64,000 bases of DNA, taken from Capsulimonadaceae bacterium (GTDB lineage: Bacteria; Armatimonadota; Armatimonadia; Armatimonadales; Capsulimonadaceae). Shown here in pieces: positions 12,798 to 21,572 of the stretch. The DNA lies in the NCBI GenBank assembly GCA_031292625.1, contig JARLGU010000056.1:28744-92743 (forward strand), read 5' to 3'. Both the position numbers and the translations under genes were made by a program. The first letter of the stretch is position 1. Each line of letters begins with the position of its first letter. The notes beneath the pieces were generated by a model. That model ran no database searches. It saw only the letters and a program-made list of their open reading frames with translations, and had not been told where the DNA came from.

Positions 12798-14579
12798 CTA
12801 GAATTCCTCGAAACTATTGTGCGAGTTTACGACGCGGAGTTTAGGCGTTTTATGCGAAGCGACTTCAACCTCCGTCGCGCTCGAACGCACGGGGGGCGCG
12901 GCCGCCGTCGACATATCGCCGAGATGAACGTTGTCGACCCTGAATCTCTCGACCAGATCCTTAAGCTCACTGGCCTGGTGCGACATCGCCTGGCTGCAGG
13001 CACTCGACTCTTCAACGAGAGCGGCATTTTGCTGGGTTATCTGATCCATCTGGATGACGGCTTTGTTCACCTGGTCAATGCCGGCGGACTGCTCCTGTGC
13101 GGCCGACGAAATGTCGCCCACAATTGTTGCCACGTTACCGACAGCCTCGACGATCCTCTTCAAACGCTCCCCACTCAGATTGACCAGATCCGTCCCCTCC
13201 TGAACCTTCACGACGCTGTCCTGCACCAGGGCTTTGATCTCCTTCGCCGCGCTCGAACTGCGGCTAGCCAGGTTGCGGACTTCAGCGGCGACCACGGCAA
13301 ATCCCTTCCCCTGCTCGCCGACGCGGGCTGCTTCCACCGCCGCATTGAGTGCAAGCAGGTTCGTTTGGAACGCAATTTCATCGATCACGGATACTATATC
13401 CGCGATACGTCGGCTGGACTCATTAATCACGGCCATGGACGTCACCGCATTCGCAACAACCGTCCCGCCATCGGCGGCGACATCGCGCGCATCGATTGCC
13501 AACTCGCTGGCGCGGCGCGCGCTTTGTGCGCTCTGCTTGACGATGCTGGTCATTTCCTCCATGCTGGCGGCGGTCTCTTCCAGGCTGGAGGCCTGCTCCG
13601 ACGTGCGCCCGGACAGATCTTCGTTGCCGGCCGCCAACTCATTCGCGGACCTGGATATCGTCAACGCCGCCGCGGTGGCATTCCCGATCAACTTGGACAA
13701 GGAGGCTTGAGCGTCGCGGAACGAACCAATCGTTGCCTCGGCCTTGTCGATCATCGCGTTCAACGTGACGGCCAGCACTCCGAACTCATCCTTACTGGAA
13801 ACATCGAGTCGCGGAGTTCCTGCTTGCACATGATACGTCAAATCGCCTTGCGCAAGCGCGACAACCCCGTCCTGCAAGTTGGTAAGGCAGATCGTGTCGA
13901 GTGATTGAAGCCGTCCGATTACGGCCGATAGCGACCCGGTGATTGTATTCGTCACGATCGATGCGATCGCGAATCCAAACACGAGCGAGCAGAGCAAAAG
14001 CGCGATGACTGTGAGGCGGCCGGTTCGGAAGATATTTTCGGTGGACGCGTTTAGCCTCGCCCCCGCCGTTTTGTTGGCCTCCGCAGCCTCCTCGATGCGA
14101 TTGCTGATCGCCTTGTATGCGGGAAACGTATCGACCGTAATGACTCGCTCGATCTGAGCCTTCGTCCCTTGCCGTGCGACCGCCTCAATCCTTGGAGTCA
14201 TCCCAACCAAATCGCTCCAGTCCGCGGCGATCTCGTCAGCCGAACGATCGCCCTGCGGACAGGTCGCCCGGTAAGCAGACAAATCTTGATCCGTCTTTGC
14301 CTGGAACTCAGTAAGATTGGACGCCATTACGGCTCTCTGCTGATCGGTCACCGAAAGCGTATAGCGAACCTGATACAGGCGATATTGCTTGTAGTCGCTG
14401 GTAAGCTTAACGAGCGCCGAACTGCCAGAGAGTCCTTGCGCGTAAATCGTCGCGATGGCGACGTGCATCGCCCCCATTCTCTCAACGGCCACGACGCCAG
14501 AAAGCATTGCGAACAAGATGCATGCGCCAAATCCAAGCGAGAGCTTGCGCGAGGCGTTGAGATCCTTAAACCAGTTCAT
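12798..14579 (-). CDS. Methyl-accepting chemotaxis protein with four-helix-bundle sensor
   Basis: The 593-residue receptor has a membrane helix near residues 15-35 ([21 protein letters not shown]), an alpha-helical periplasmic domain of about 150 residues resembling the 4HB_MCP class, and a second helix near residue 190 ([21 protein letters not shown]). HAMP and the signalling domain follow, with tip [20 protein letters not shown] identical to that of its neighbour. The longer ORF starts with TTG; the ATG at 14579 has GGAG six bases upstream. No C-terminal methyltransferase-binding pentapeptide is present. The ligand is unknown. Confidence 0.94.
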   Translation of the reverse strand: MNWFKDLNASRKLSLGFGACILFAMLSGVVAVERMGAMHVAIATIYAQGLSGSSALVKLTSDYKQYRLYQVRYTLSVTDQQRAVMASNLTEFQAKTDQDLSAYRATCPQGDRSADEIAADWSDLVGMTPRIEAVARQGTKAQIERVITVDTFPAYKAISNRIEEAAEANKTAGARLNASTENIFRTGRLTVIALLLCSLVFGFAIASIVTNTITGSLSAVIGRLQSLDTICLTNLQDGVVALAQGDLTYHVQAGTPRLDVSSKDEFGVLAVTLNAMIDKAEATIGSFRDAQASLSKLIGNATAAALTISRSANELAAGNEDLSGRTSEQASSLEETAASMEEMTSIVKQSAQSARRASELAIDARDVAADGGTVVANAVTSMAVINESSRRIADIVSVIDEIAFQTNLLALNAAVEAARVGEQGKGFAVVAAEVRNLASRSSSAAKEIKALVQDSVVKVQEGTDLVNLSGERLKRIVEAVGNVATIVGDISSAAQEQSAGIDQVNKAVIQMDQITQQNAALVEESSACSQAMSHQASELKDLVERFRVDNVHLGDMSTAAAPPVRSSATEVEVASHKTPKLRVVNSHNSFEEF

Positions 14580-14984
14580 CCATTTCTCCAATATGCTTAC
14601 ACTTACGCGAACACGAATTGCTCAACGTGCTGCCGGCTGGTCCGGCATAGGTTACTGCCTCAAATATCGGTACGAAATTCAGGCCATTGGAGCGCGTGCA
14701 ATGTTAAGGAGGGCCCCATACTTTTGCGGATGCCTGAAATCACGGATAATTGCCGCAGAGATTCATTTTCACGCAAGCGACCGCACACTCAAATACTCGA
14801 ATGCGGTTCCGTTCAAATTAACTTCCAGCACAAGGCTGATGACGCGCTGTAAATAGCAAAAGATTCCCTGACGACCAGCGCAATGTCCGCGAACGCTTTA
14901 CAAGCCGCTCCGTCTCGCGGGTATAATCCGCCTAGATTTTCCGAGGAACGGCGACGAGTGGTCGACCGGCGAGGAGGGCGTGGA

Positions 14985-16172
14985 GTGCTTCGATTTTTGA
15001 CGGCAGGCGAGTCGCATGGCCCGGGATTGACCGCGATTATCGAAGGGTTCCCGGCAGGCGTGACCGTCGACAACGCGTTCATTAACGACCAACTGCGACG
15101 AAGGCAGGGCGGCTACGGACGCGGAGCTCGCCAGAAAATCGAAACTGACACGGTCGAGTACCTTTCGGGCATCCGCTTCGGCAAGACGATGGGCAATCCG
15201 GTAACGATGTTCGTCCGCAACGCGGACTGGGCGAACTGGACGACAAACATGTCCATCGACCCGCTGCCGGAAGGCGCGCAGCTCACGCGCGAAAGTAAAG
15301 TCCCGCGTCCCGGACACGCTGACTATGCCGGAATGCTCAAGTACGGCCACGATTCGTTGCGCCCCGTCCTCGAACGCGCCTCCGCTCGAAACACGGCGAC
15401 ACTGGTTGCCGCCGGCGCTCTTTGCCGCGTTTTGTTGCGTGAGTTCGGAATCACGATCGCATCCCACGTCGTCAATATTGGCGGCATCGCCATCGACACA
15501 AGCAGGATCGATGTTCGTCGCGTCGCGGAGTTGAGCGAGGCGTCGCCGGTGAGCGTCGTGGACAAAGAGGCTGAAGCGCGGATTATTGCGGCGATCGACG
15601 AAGCAAAGCATAACGGCGACACGCTCGGCGGGGTGTTCGAGGTTGTCGTACTCGGCCTCCCGGTTGGCCTGGGCTCATTTTCGAGCTGGGAGACGCGTCT
15701 CGACGGTCAGATTGCGCAAGCGCTGATGGGCATTCAGGCGATCAAGGGAGTCGAGATCGGGCTCGGCTTCGGATGCGCCGATGTGCCTGGCTCACGGGTT
15801 CACGATCCGTTCTTCTACGACGATGCCGAACAGCGCTTCTGGCGCAGTTCCAACAACGCGGGCGGAGTCGAGGGCGGCATAACCAACGGCGAGCCGCTTA
15901 TCGCGCGCGCGGCCATGAAGCCGATCGCAACTCTCATGAAGCAGTTGCCGTCCGTCAACGTCGAAACAAAAGAGGGCGTGCCCGCGTTCGCGGAGCGCTC
16001 CGATGTCTGCGCGGTCCCGGCCGCCGCGGTTGTCGGCGAGGCAATGGTTGGCATCGTCCTTGCCAAAGCGTTTCTCGATAAATTCGGCGGCGACGGCATC
16101 GAGGAAATCCGCGACAACTACAATGCCTACTCGACGCGGCTTGTGCAGCGCACGGCCGCCCAAAGCGAGTAG
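14985..16172 (+). CDS. aroC: Chorismate synthase
   Basis: AroC makes chorismate from 5-enolpyruvylshikimate-3-phosphate using reduced FMN, the last step of the shikimate pathway. The 395-residue protein begins LRFLTAGESHGPGLTAIIEG, and contains RRQGGYGRGARQ, RPGHADYAGMLKYG and RASARNTATLVAAGALCR, all family signatures. The ORF track starts at 14883, but the GTG at 14985 lies at the normal AroC N-terminus and has GAGGAGG seven bases upstream. It leads the run aroC-aroK-aroB with only three bases before aroK. Confidence 0.96.
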   Translation: MLRFLTAGESHGPGLTAIIEGFPAGVTVDNAFINDQLRRRQGGYGRGARQKIETDTVEYLSGIRFGKTMGNPVTMFVRNADWANWTTNMSIDPLPEGAQLTRESKVPRPGHADYAGMLKYGHDSLRPVLERASARNTATLVAAGALCRVLLREFGITIASHVVNIGGIAIDTSRIDVRRVAELSEASPVSVVDKEAEARIIAAIDEAKHNGDTLGGVFEVVVLGLPVGLGSFSSWETRLDGQIAQALMGIQAIKGVEIGLGFGCADVPGSRVHDPFFYDDAEQRFWRSSNNAGGVEGGITNGEPLIARAAMKPIATLMKQLPSVNVETKEGVPAFAERSDVCAVPAAAVVGEAMVGIVLAKAFLDKFGGDGIEEIRDNYNAYSTRLVQRTAAQSE

Positions 16173-16175
16173 CCT

Positions 16176-16757
16176 GTGTCGAACATCGTCTTGATTGGCC
16201 TAATGGGCGCCGGGAAAACAGCCGTAGGGCGAAGGGTCGCGGAAAGAGCAGGCGCGCGCTTTCTAGACACGGACAAGGAGATCGAACGCGAGCAAAACAT
16301 GGCGATCGCGCAGATCTTCACCGAGCGCGGCGAGGCGGGGTTCCGGGCGATCGAGACGCAGTTGCTTCGAGACCTCATCGTACGGTCCGATGCCGAGCGA
16401 ACGCCAAGGCGCTCGCTGAGCGTCGTCCTGTCCACCGGCGGCGGATTGCCCCTCCGCGAGGAAAACGCGCATCTTTTGAGGCGGATCGGACATATTGTAT
16501 GGCTCCGGGCGCGGCCCGAAACAATCGTTGAGCGCGTCGAACGCAAAGTCGCTCTACGGCCCTTGATCGCCGACTACGCCGACGATCTGCTTGGGCGAAT
16601 TTCGCAGTTGCAACAAGAACGTTATCCGAAGTACGAATTGGTGGCGGATTATATTATCGACACCGATCATTGCGTCAATCCAGACCAGGCCGCGGCGCTC
16701 GTTTTCGACCATTGGAAGCGCCACGTCGCCACACCGAGGCATCATGACCGCAGCTAA
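16176..16757 (+). CDS. aroK: Shikimate kinase
   Basis: Shikimate kinase phosphorylates the 3-hydroxyl of shikimate with ATP. The GTG start leads into IVLIGLMGAGKTAVGRRVAE, the Walker A loop; the shikimate-binding Asp is in FLDTDKEIE, and Arg contacts are in GEAGFRAIETQLL and STGGGLPLREEN. The lid region RPLIADYADD follows. The length of 193 residues is slightly above the usual 170-180. It lies three bases after aroC and overlaps aroB by 14 bp, so the three are translated as a coupled unit. Confidence 0.95.
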   Translation: MSNIVLIGLMGAGKTAVGRRVAERAGARFLDTDKEIEREQNMAIAQIFTERGEAGFRAIETQLLRDLIVRSDAERTPRRSLSVVLSTGGGLPLREENAHLLRRIGHIVWLRARPETIVERVERKVALRPLIADYADDLLGRISQLQQERYPKYELVADYIIDTDHCVNPDQAAALVFDHWKRHVATPRHHDRS

Positions 16758-17931
16758 TACAACCGAAACCAATCCATCCGTGGAACTAGCCGGCGCATCG
16801 CTGGACGTGCCCGAGACGTATCCGGAGATAGAAGTGCGCGTCGAGCTCGAAACCCGCTCCTACGACATCATCGTTCGCCGCCACATCATCCGCAATTTGG
16901 GCGCGGAAATTGTCAATAACCTTGGGCTGCCGGACGGCCAGGGACGCACCGCGGCGGTTCTAATAAACCCCAAGGTCGACCACTACTACGGGCAGGACAT
17001 CTACAATAGCCTGAAGGACGCCGGGTTCACCCCGCTTCCCATCGTCCTCGTCGCCGGGGAGTGCTACAAGACTCTGCAAACGGCGCGGCGCATTTACCGG
17101 ACGCTATACGAGAAGAGCGTTGATCGCCGCACGTTGATTATCGCGGTCGGCGGAGGCGTCATCGGCGATGTCGCCGGCTTCGTCGCGGCGACCTATCAGC
17201 GCGGCCTCGACTTCATCCAGGTCCCAACGACGCTCTTGGCGCAAGTCGACAGCAGCGTCGGCGGCAAGGTCGGGGTAAATTTCGAGCATGGAAAGAACCT
17301 CATCGGCGCTTTCTACCAGCCCAAGCTCGTGCTGATTGACCCATCGACACTGAACTCCCTGCCTCACCGCGAACGCCGGTCGGGGCTCGCGGAGATCATC
17401 AAGTACGGCGCGATATACGACGAGGGCTTCTACAAAAACGTGGACAACGATGTGATCGGATTGCTCCGGTTGACTTCCACCTATTTGGAGTCGGCGATTG
17501 CGCGCTCTTGCCAGATCAAGGCCGAGGTAGTTGCCCAGGACGAGCGTGAAAACGGGCTGCGCGCCATTCTCAATTTTGGCCACAGCGTCGGGCATGCTCT
17601 GGAATCGCTCACCGGCTATCATGTCTACCGGCACGGAGAGGCCATCGCCGTCGGCATGGTCTCCGCGGCCCTGATCGGCGAGGAGCTTGGGATCACGCCG
17701 CCGTCGGTCACGAGCACGCTTGTCGACACACTGACCAAGGCGAGGTTCCCCATTGGGCTCGACGAGAGACTGTACATTAACGACATTGTCTCCCTGCTGT
17801 CGCTGGACAAGAAGGCGATCGCCGGGAACGTCCGCTTTGTGCTCCTGAACGCTCTTGGACATGCGACGCCGGGACACGAAGTGCCCGAAGAGATCGTCCG
17901 GGCCGCCCTGCAACGGCAGCGAGGTTTCTAG
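16744..17931 (+). CDS. aroB: 3-Dehydroquinate synthase
   Basis: AroB converts DAHP to 3-dehydroquinate using NAD+ and a divalent metal, the second shikimate step. The 395-residue protein contains GGGVIGDVAGFVAATYQRG (NAD/phosphate binding), FEHGKNLIGAFYQP, and metal ligands in GLAEIIKYG (Glu), FGHSVGHALE (His) and HGEAIAVGMV (His). The start at 16744 inside the end of aroK is chosen over the ORF-track start at 16591 because the upstream residues are just aroK read in another frame. A poorly conserved N-terminal extension of about 30 residues precedes the first recognisable strand. Confidence 0.95.
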   Translation: MTAANTTETNPSVELAGASLDVPETYPEIEVRVELETRSYDIIVRRHIIRNLGAEIVNNLGLPDGQGRTAAVLINPKVDHYYGQDIYNSLKDAGFTPLPIVLVAGECYKTLQTARRIYRTLYEKSVDRRTLIIAVGGGVIGDVAGFVAATYQRGLDFIQVPTTLLAQVDSSVGGKVGVNFEHGKNLIGAFYQPKLVLIDPSTLNSLPHRERRSGLAEIIKYGAIYDEGFYKNVDNDVIGLLRLTSTYLESAIARSCQIKAEVVAQDERENGLRAILNFGHSVGHALESLTGYHVYRHGEAIAVGMVSAALIGEELGITPPSVTSTLVDTLTKARFPIGLDERLYINDIVSLLSLDKKAIAGNVRFVLLNALGHATPGHEVPEEIVRAALQRQRGF

Positions 17932-17932
17932 C

Positions 17933-18136
17933 GTGACTCGCTTACTCGATGCTTTGCTTACGACCTGGATCCTGTTCGTCGCCGTCGTTTACTACGGAGG
18001 CGCCGTCGACGACAGGATAGGATCTCGCACCTGGCTCCTCGGCATCGTCTACGTCGCCATGCTGATCTTCAGCGCGGTCCATGCGTATGTAAAGTATTCG
18101 CGGCAAGCGAAAGAGACTGCCGGTAGCAAGCGGTAA
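17933..18136 (+). CDS. Small two-helix membrane protein in the aro/rpe run
   Basis: This 67-residue protein begins at a GTG one base after the aroB stop, with GAGG upstream. It consists of two hydrophobic helices (LLTTWILFVAVVYYGG and TWLLGIVYVAMLIFSAVHAYV) joined by a short polar loop, and ends in a basic cytoplasmic tail (KYSRQAKETAGSKR). I do not recognise a family. Tight spacing to aroB and five bases to the pseudokinase gene indicate co-translation. The ORF-track start at 17855 lies within aroB and is not used. Confidence 0.75.
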   Translation: MTRLLDALLTTWILFVAVVYYGGAVDDRIGSRTWLLGIVYVAMLIFSAVHAYVKYSRQAKETAGSKR

Positions 18137-18141
18137 ACATT

Positions 18142-20136
18142 ATGGCCAACGTGCTCAACGATAAATACGAACTTATTGAGGTATTGGGCGCTCCCGTTGG
18201 CGACTTTGACGGCGTCGCCATTAAAGCGCGAGAAATTGTGAGCGCTGGCTCGGGACGCGTCGTGCTTTTGCGCCAGATTCCCGCGGACGCCGCCGTTCCC
18301 AGCATTCGCGAAGCCGCCTCGCGCGCGTCGACAATCTCCCGTCACCCCAACATCCTGGAGTTTTACGGCTTAACCAAACTGCCCGGCGCGCCGTCCATTC
18401 CGGCAGGCGCTTACGTGGTGTCAGAATACGTTCGCGGAATTTCGTTGCGGGAACGAATACGCCGGATCGCGCCCTTCAGTCTCGTCGTCGCGATCGATAT
18501 CGCCGTGGCAATCGCACAGGCCGCTCAGTTTGCCGCGGAAAAAGGCGTCGCCCATGGCCATCTCTGCGCCGAGCAGGTGATCCTGACGCCGGAAGGGCAA
18601 ATTCGCGTTGCCGATTTCGCGCTCGCCCAGGCTATCCACGATGCCTCCCACAGCGGCCACGATGTTCCCGGAAGCGACGTCAAAGCTTTGGGTTTACTCC
18701 TATTCGAGATGCTTACCGGCGTAGCGCCCGGCACGACTGCCGATGAGGCGTCGCCTCGCGAGTCGAACTCAAACGTGCCGCCCGCGGTCGATGGCATCGT
18801 GCGAAAGGCCCTGGCGTCGAATCCGCGCACAAAATACCCGTCGATGGCGGCCCTGCTCTCCGACCTGCTCAATGCGCGTGAGGACATAAAAAACGGCAAG
18901 CCGCTCACCTGGACGCCGCAGACAAGCACCCAGCAGCGCCCTGCCTCAGGCCTTCTCTCGCAAGCGGCGGACGAGATCGCCCGCGAAGAAAAGAGCGCTA
19001 ACGTCGCCGAGGTGGTTTACGACGAGTCGCAGCCCGGCGGCACGTGGCTGAGTAAACTCGTCGCGATCCTTTTCGTCGTCGTCGTGCTTGGCATTCTCGC
19101 GGCTGTTTTCTTGGCCGCCCGCATGCTCACCGTGCCGGCGGATACGGTCGTTCCGAACATGGTAGGGAAGTCATATTCGGACGCGCAGCAAATTGCCAAG
19201 TCCAATCACTTCAATCTCGTTGTCGAAAAGCACGACTACAGCGATACATGGCCGACAAACACGGTAATGTCGCAGGATGTCATCGAGGGCCGCCAGATTA
19301 AGTCGGGCAAGGACGTCGGCGTTGAAATAAGCGACGGTCCTCCGCTCTCGACGGTGCCAGATCTTACGCAGGTTACGACCGCACGCGCGAAGCAGATGAT
19401 CCTTGGCGCCGGCCTGCCGGTGGGAACGGTGACGCCGCAATACAACGATGTCGTTCCGGTCGGCATCGTAACCGGTCAAGACCCGCCGCCCAATGCCAAC
19501 GTATCGCATAAAACGCCGGTCAACATCACCGTGAGCAAGGGACCAAGCCCTCCACCCACGCCAACCGGACTATCCGCGAGCGCGACGGTCCAGGGCGAGA
19601 TCGATCTCTCGTGGAACGAAGTGGCGACCGCAAGCTCGTACAATGTCTATCGCGATGGAAAGAAGCTGGTCAGCGGCCTCGCGCAATCAGGCTACTCGGA
19701 TGTTCGCCTCGGGGCGTCGGAGACGCATAACTACTCGGTGACGGCAGTTAACGTGAACGGCGAATCCGCCCAGAGCGAGCAGGTGTCGTCGACGACGCTC
19801 ACAGATACCGGCGTGCCGGTCGATCAGACGGCGCCGCCGCCCGTCTCGGCGGCACCGCCCGCCCCCGCGCCTTCGTCGACATCGGCGACCGGCTCTGCCG
19901 GATCGTCTGCTGCGGGCCCCCGCCAGCGCCAATTCCACATTCACTTCCGCGTTCCTCACGGAGGAACACAGCATAACGTCCAGATCGAGATTCAGGACGC
20001 GACGGGAACGAACGTCGTCTACGATGAGGTGCGAGAACCTGGGCAGGTCATCGACCAAACATTCTCCGCATTCGGAAACAAGGTAATTATCCGGATCTAC
20101 CTGGACGGCAAGCTAGTCAAGCAACAGATTAAGTAG
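18142..20136 (+). CDS. Membrane-anchored pseudokinase with PASTA and fibronectin type III domains
   Basis: The 664-residue protein has the plan of a PknB/PrkC-type receptor, but its kinase domain (about 1-245) lacks key residues. The ATP-anchoring Lys position reads VVLLRQI, the HRD loop reads HGHLCAEQ, and DFG reads DFA. A membrane helix lies at about 305-327 (LVAILFVVVVLGILAAVFL). Two PASTA repeats (about 333-400 and 401-468) follow, then one FN3 domain (about 473-552, WNEVATASSYNVYRDG), a Pro/Ala/Ser linker, and a C-terminal beta-rich module of about 70 residues. PASTA domains in this family bind muropeptides, so envelope sensing or scaffolding is plausible, but catalysis is unlikely. It is embedded between aroB and rpe with short gaps. 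Confidence 0.88.
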   Translation: MANVLNDKYELIEVLGAPVGDFDGVAIKAREIVSAGSGRVVLLRQIPADAAVPSIREAASRASTISRHPNILEFYGLTKLPGAPSIPAGAYVVSEYVRGISLRERIRRIAPFSLVVAIDIAVAIAQAAQFAAEKGVAHGHLCAEQVILTPEGQIRVADFALAQAIHDASHSGHDVPGSDVKALGLLLFEMLTGVAPGTTADEASPRESNSNVPPAVDGIVRKALASNPRTKYPSMAALLSDLLNAREDIKNGKPLTWTPQTSTQQRPASGLLSQAADEIAREEKSANVAEVVYDESQPGGTWLSKLVAILFVVVVLGILAAVFLAARMLTVPADTVVPNMVGKSYSDAQQIAKSNHFNLVVEKHDYSDTWPTNTVMSQDVIEGRQIKSGKDVGVEISDGPPLSTVPDLTQVTTARAKQMILGAGLPVGTVTPQYNDVVPVGIVTGQDPPPNANVSHKTPVNITVSKGPSPPPTPTGLSASATVQGEIDLSWNEVATASSYNVYRDGKKLVSGLAQSGYSDVRLGASETHNYSVTAVNVNGESAQSEQVSSTTLTDTGVPVDQTAPPPVSAAPPAPAPSSTSATGSAGSSAAGPRQRQFHIHFRVPHGGTQHNVQIEIQDATGTNVVYDEVREPGQVIDQTFSAFGNKVIIRIYLDGKLVKQQIK

Positions 20137-20162
20137 ATGTCCAGAGAATCCGCAGGAAAGTT

Positions 20163-20819
20163 ATGATTAAGATAAGCCCATCGATGTTAGCCGCCGATTT
20201 CGGCGCATTTCGCCAATCCGCCGACGCCCTTGTCGCAGGGAAAGCGGACTACCTGCATTTTGACGTGATGGACGGCCGGTATGTCCCGAATATCACGTTC
20301 GGTCCGGAACTGCTGCGCGCCTTGCGTCCGGGTATGGATGCCAAGTTCGACACGCACTTGATGATCCTCGAACCCGACCGCTACATCGCCGATTTCGTGG
20401 CGGCCGGCTCCTACATGATCACCGTACATCCGGAGGTTTGCTACCACATCCACCGGGTCGTCCACCAGATTAAAGAGACCGGGGCGAAAGCCGGCCTCGC
20501 ACTCAATCCAGGCACGCCGATCGAAGCCATTGAGTGCCTGCTTCCCGATATTGATCGCGTGCTCGTGATGACGGTCAACCCCGGCTTCGGAGGCCAGAAG
20601 TTCATCGAATCGACGCTGCCGAAGATCACGGCCCTGCGCGAGCGGGCGAGACGCGATAACCTCTCGTTCGAGATCGCGGTCGACGGCGGGATCAGCGCCG
20701 CCAATGTCGCCCGCGTCGCTCAGGCAGGCGCGGACGTGTTTATCGCGGGTTCATCGGTGTTTGCGCACCCGGACGGACCAGCGGCGGGAATCGCCGCAAT
20801 CCGGGCAGCGGCGGAATAG
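20163..20819 (+). CDS. rpe: Ribulose-phosphate 3-epimerase
   Basis: Rpe interconverts ribulose-5-phosphate and xylulose-5-phosphate in the pentose phosphate pathway. The 218-residue TIM barrel begins KISPSMLAADFGAF and contains LHFDVMDGRYVPNITFG (metal-binding His and catalytic Asp), KFDTHLMI, VLVMTVNPGFGGQKFI and EIAVDGGISAANV (second catalytic Asp). AGGAAAG precedes the ATG. It follows the pseudokinase by 26 bp. Many bacteria place rpe beside PASTA kinase, phosphatase and rsgA genes, so this is a partial relic of that arrangement. Confidence 0.96.
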   Translation: MIKISPSMLAADFGAFRQSADALVAGKADYLHFDVMDGRYVPNITFGPELLRALRPGMDAKFDTHLMILEPDRYIADFVAAGSYMITVHPEVCYHIHRVVHQIKETGAKAGLALNPGTPIEAIECLLPDIDRVLVMTVNPGFGGQKFIESTLPKITALRERARRDNLSFEIAVDGGISAANVARVAQAGADVFIAGSSVFAHPDGPAAGIAAIRAAAE

Positions 20820-20950
20820 GCGGATGGGACGCGATGAGGGGCATTCCGGCGCACGGAGCCGGCTCGCACGCAATTAAAATGCCGTCACAATAATTGGCAA
20901 CATTTAAAAGCGGTTTAACGGAGGCTTAACATTGGGGGCTTATACTATCA

Positions 20951-21025
20951 GTGTGGCAAGGTTTCGTGCCTCCACATTGCTCATCCCTCGTCTTGCCGCC
21001 GCCGAAAGGCCGGCGGCATTTTTTT
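20951..21025 (+). ncRNA. Candidate small RNA ending in a strong intrinsic terminator
   Basis: A TATACT -10-like box at 20941 is followed by a 75-nt segment. It begins with a stem-loop (GTGTGGCA, loop, TGCC-T-CCACAT), has a short unpaired C/U-rich linker, and ends in a GC hairpin with seven Ts. No open reading frame fits. The -35 region is poor. It could also be a processed rpe trailer. I do not recognise an RNA family. Confidence 0.4.
20994..21025 (+). terminator. Rho-independent terminator
   Basis: TGCCGCCG pairs with CGGCGGCA around a GAAA-type loop, and TTTTTTT follows directly. It ends transcription coming from rpe or from the candidate small RNA. Confidence 0.85.
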
Positions 21026-21088
21026 CACTGCGCGAGGACGCTGTGGTATCATAGAATTGCACGAATACCCCACTTTGGATGAACCCGC

Positions 21089-21514
21089 TTGAACCACCTT
21101 TCCGACAGCGCTCAACTCAATATACGCATCATTGTGATTATGGTCTTCTTCCTCGCGCTTGCGCTCGGGGCGAGAAAGAAATGGATCACCGTCAAGGAGC
21201 TCGTCGCGACTGGCGCCGTCCTGACCGTTTCATCCGCGTTCATCATCTACCCTTATTGCGCCAGGTCGATGGTCCAGATCTACGGCTACAGCCAGAAGGC
21301 CCTCATCTGGGCCGCCGTGCCGACCCTCATATTCACGATAGCCCTCGGCGCCGCAATCGCGATCATGGTGCGACGCCTCCGAGACGCTCCCGAGAACGCG
21401 AATCCGTCGCACAAGAAAGCGCGGGGCAAGCCGGCCGCTAAAGCCGCCCCAACCGAACCGGCCGGACCGCCCCCAAAGCCGTTGCGCAAGCGCGGCGGCA
21501 AGCGTCGGTTCTAA
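21089..21514 (+). CDS. Hypothetical membrane protein with basic, proline-rich tail
   Basis: I do not recognise this 141-residue protein. It has three hydrophobic segments (RIIVIMVFFLALALG, LVATGAVLTVSSAFIIYPY, ALIWAAVPTLIFTIALGAAIAIMV), followed by a 50-residue Lys/Arg/Pro/Ala-rich cytoplasmic tail ending GGKRRF. The track start is TTG at 21089; an ATG later in the same frame (first helix) is the fallback. A competing frame from ATG 21079 gives an implausible protein. It follows the terminator of the preceding unit and is convergent with mcsB. Confidence 0.6.
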   Translation: MNHLSDSAQLNIRIIVIMVFFLALALGARKKWITVKELVATGAVLTVSSAFIIYPYCARSMVQIYGYSQKALIWAAVPTLIFTIALGAAIAIMVRRLRDAPENANPSHKKARGKPAAKAAPTEPAGPPPKPLRKRGGKRRF

Positions 21515-21572
21515 CGCGGACATCCTGGCGCGTGGACAAGGCATTGCGGTCTTATGGGGATCTGAATGTCGC

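Noticed and set aside
21079-21441. 120-codon ORF from ATG 21079
   Set aside because: It overlaps the membrane-protein frame, has no hydrophobic or fold pattern and reads as a frame shadow.
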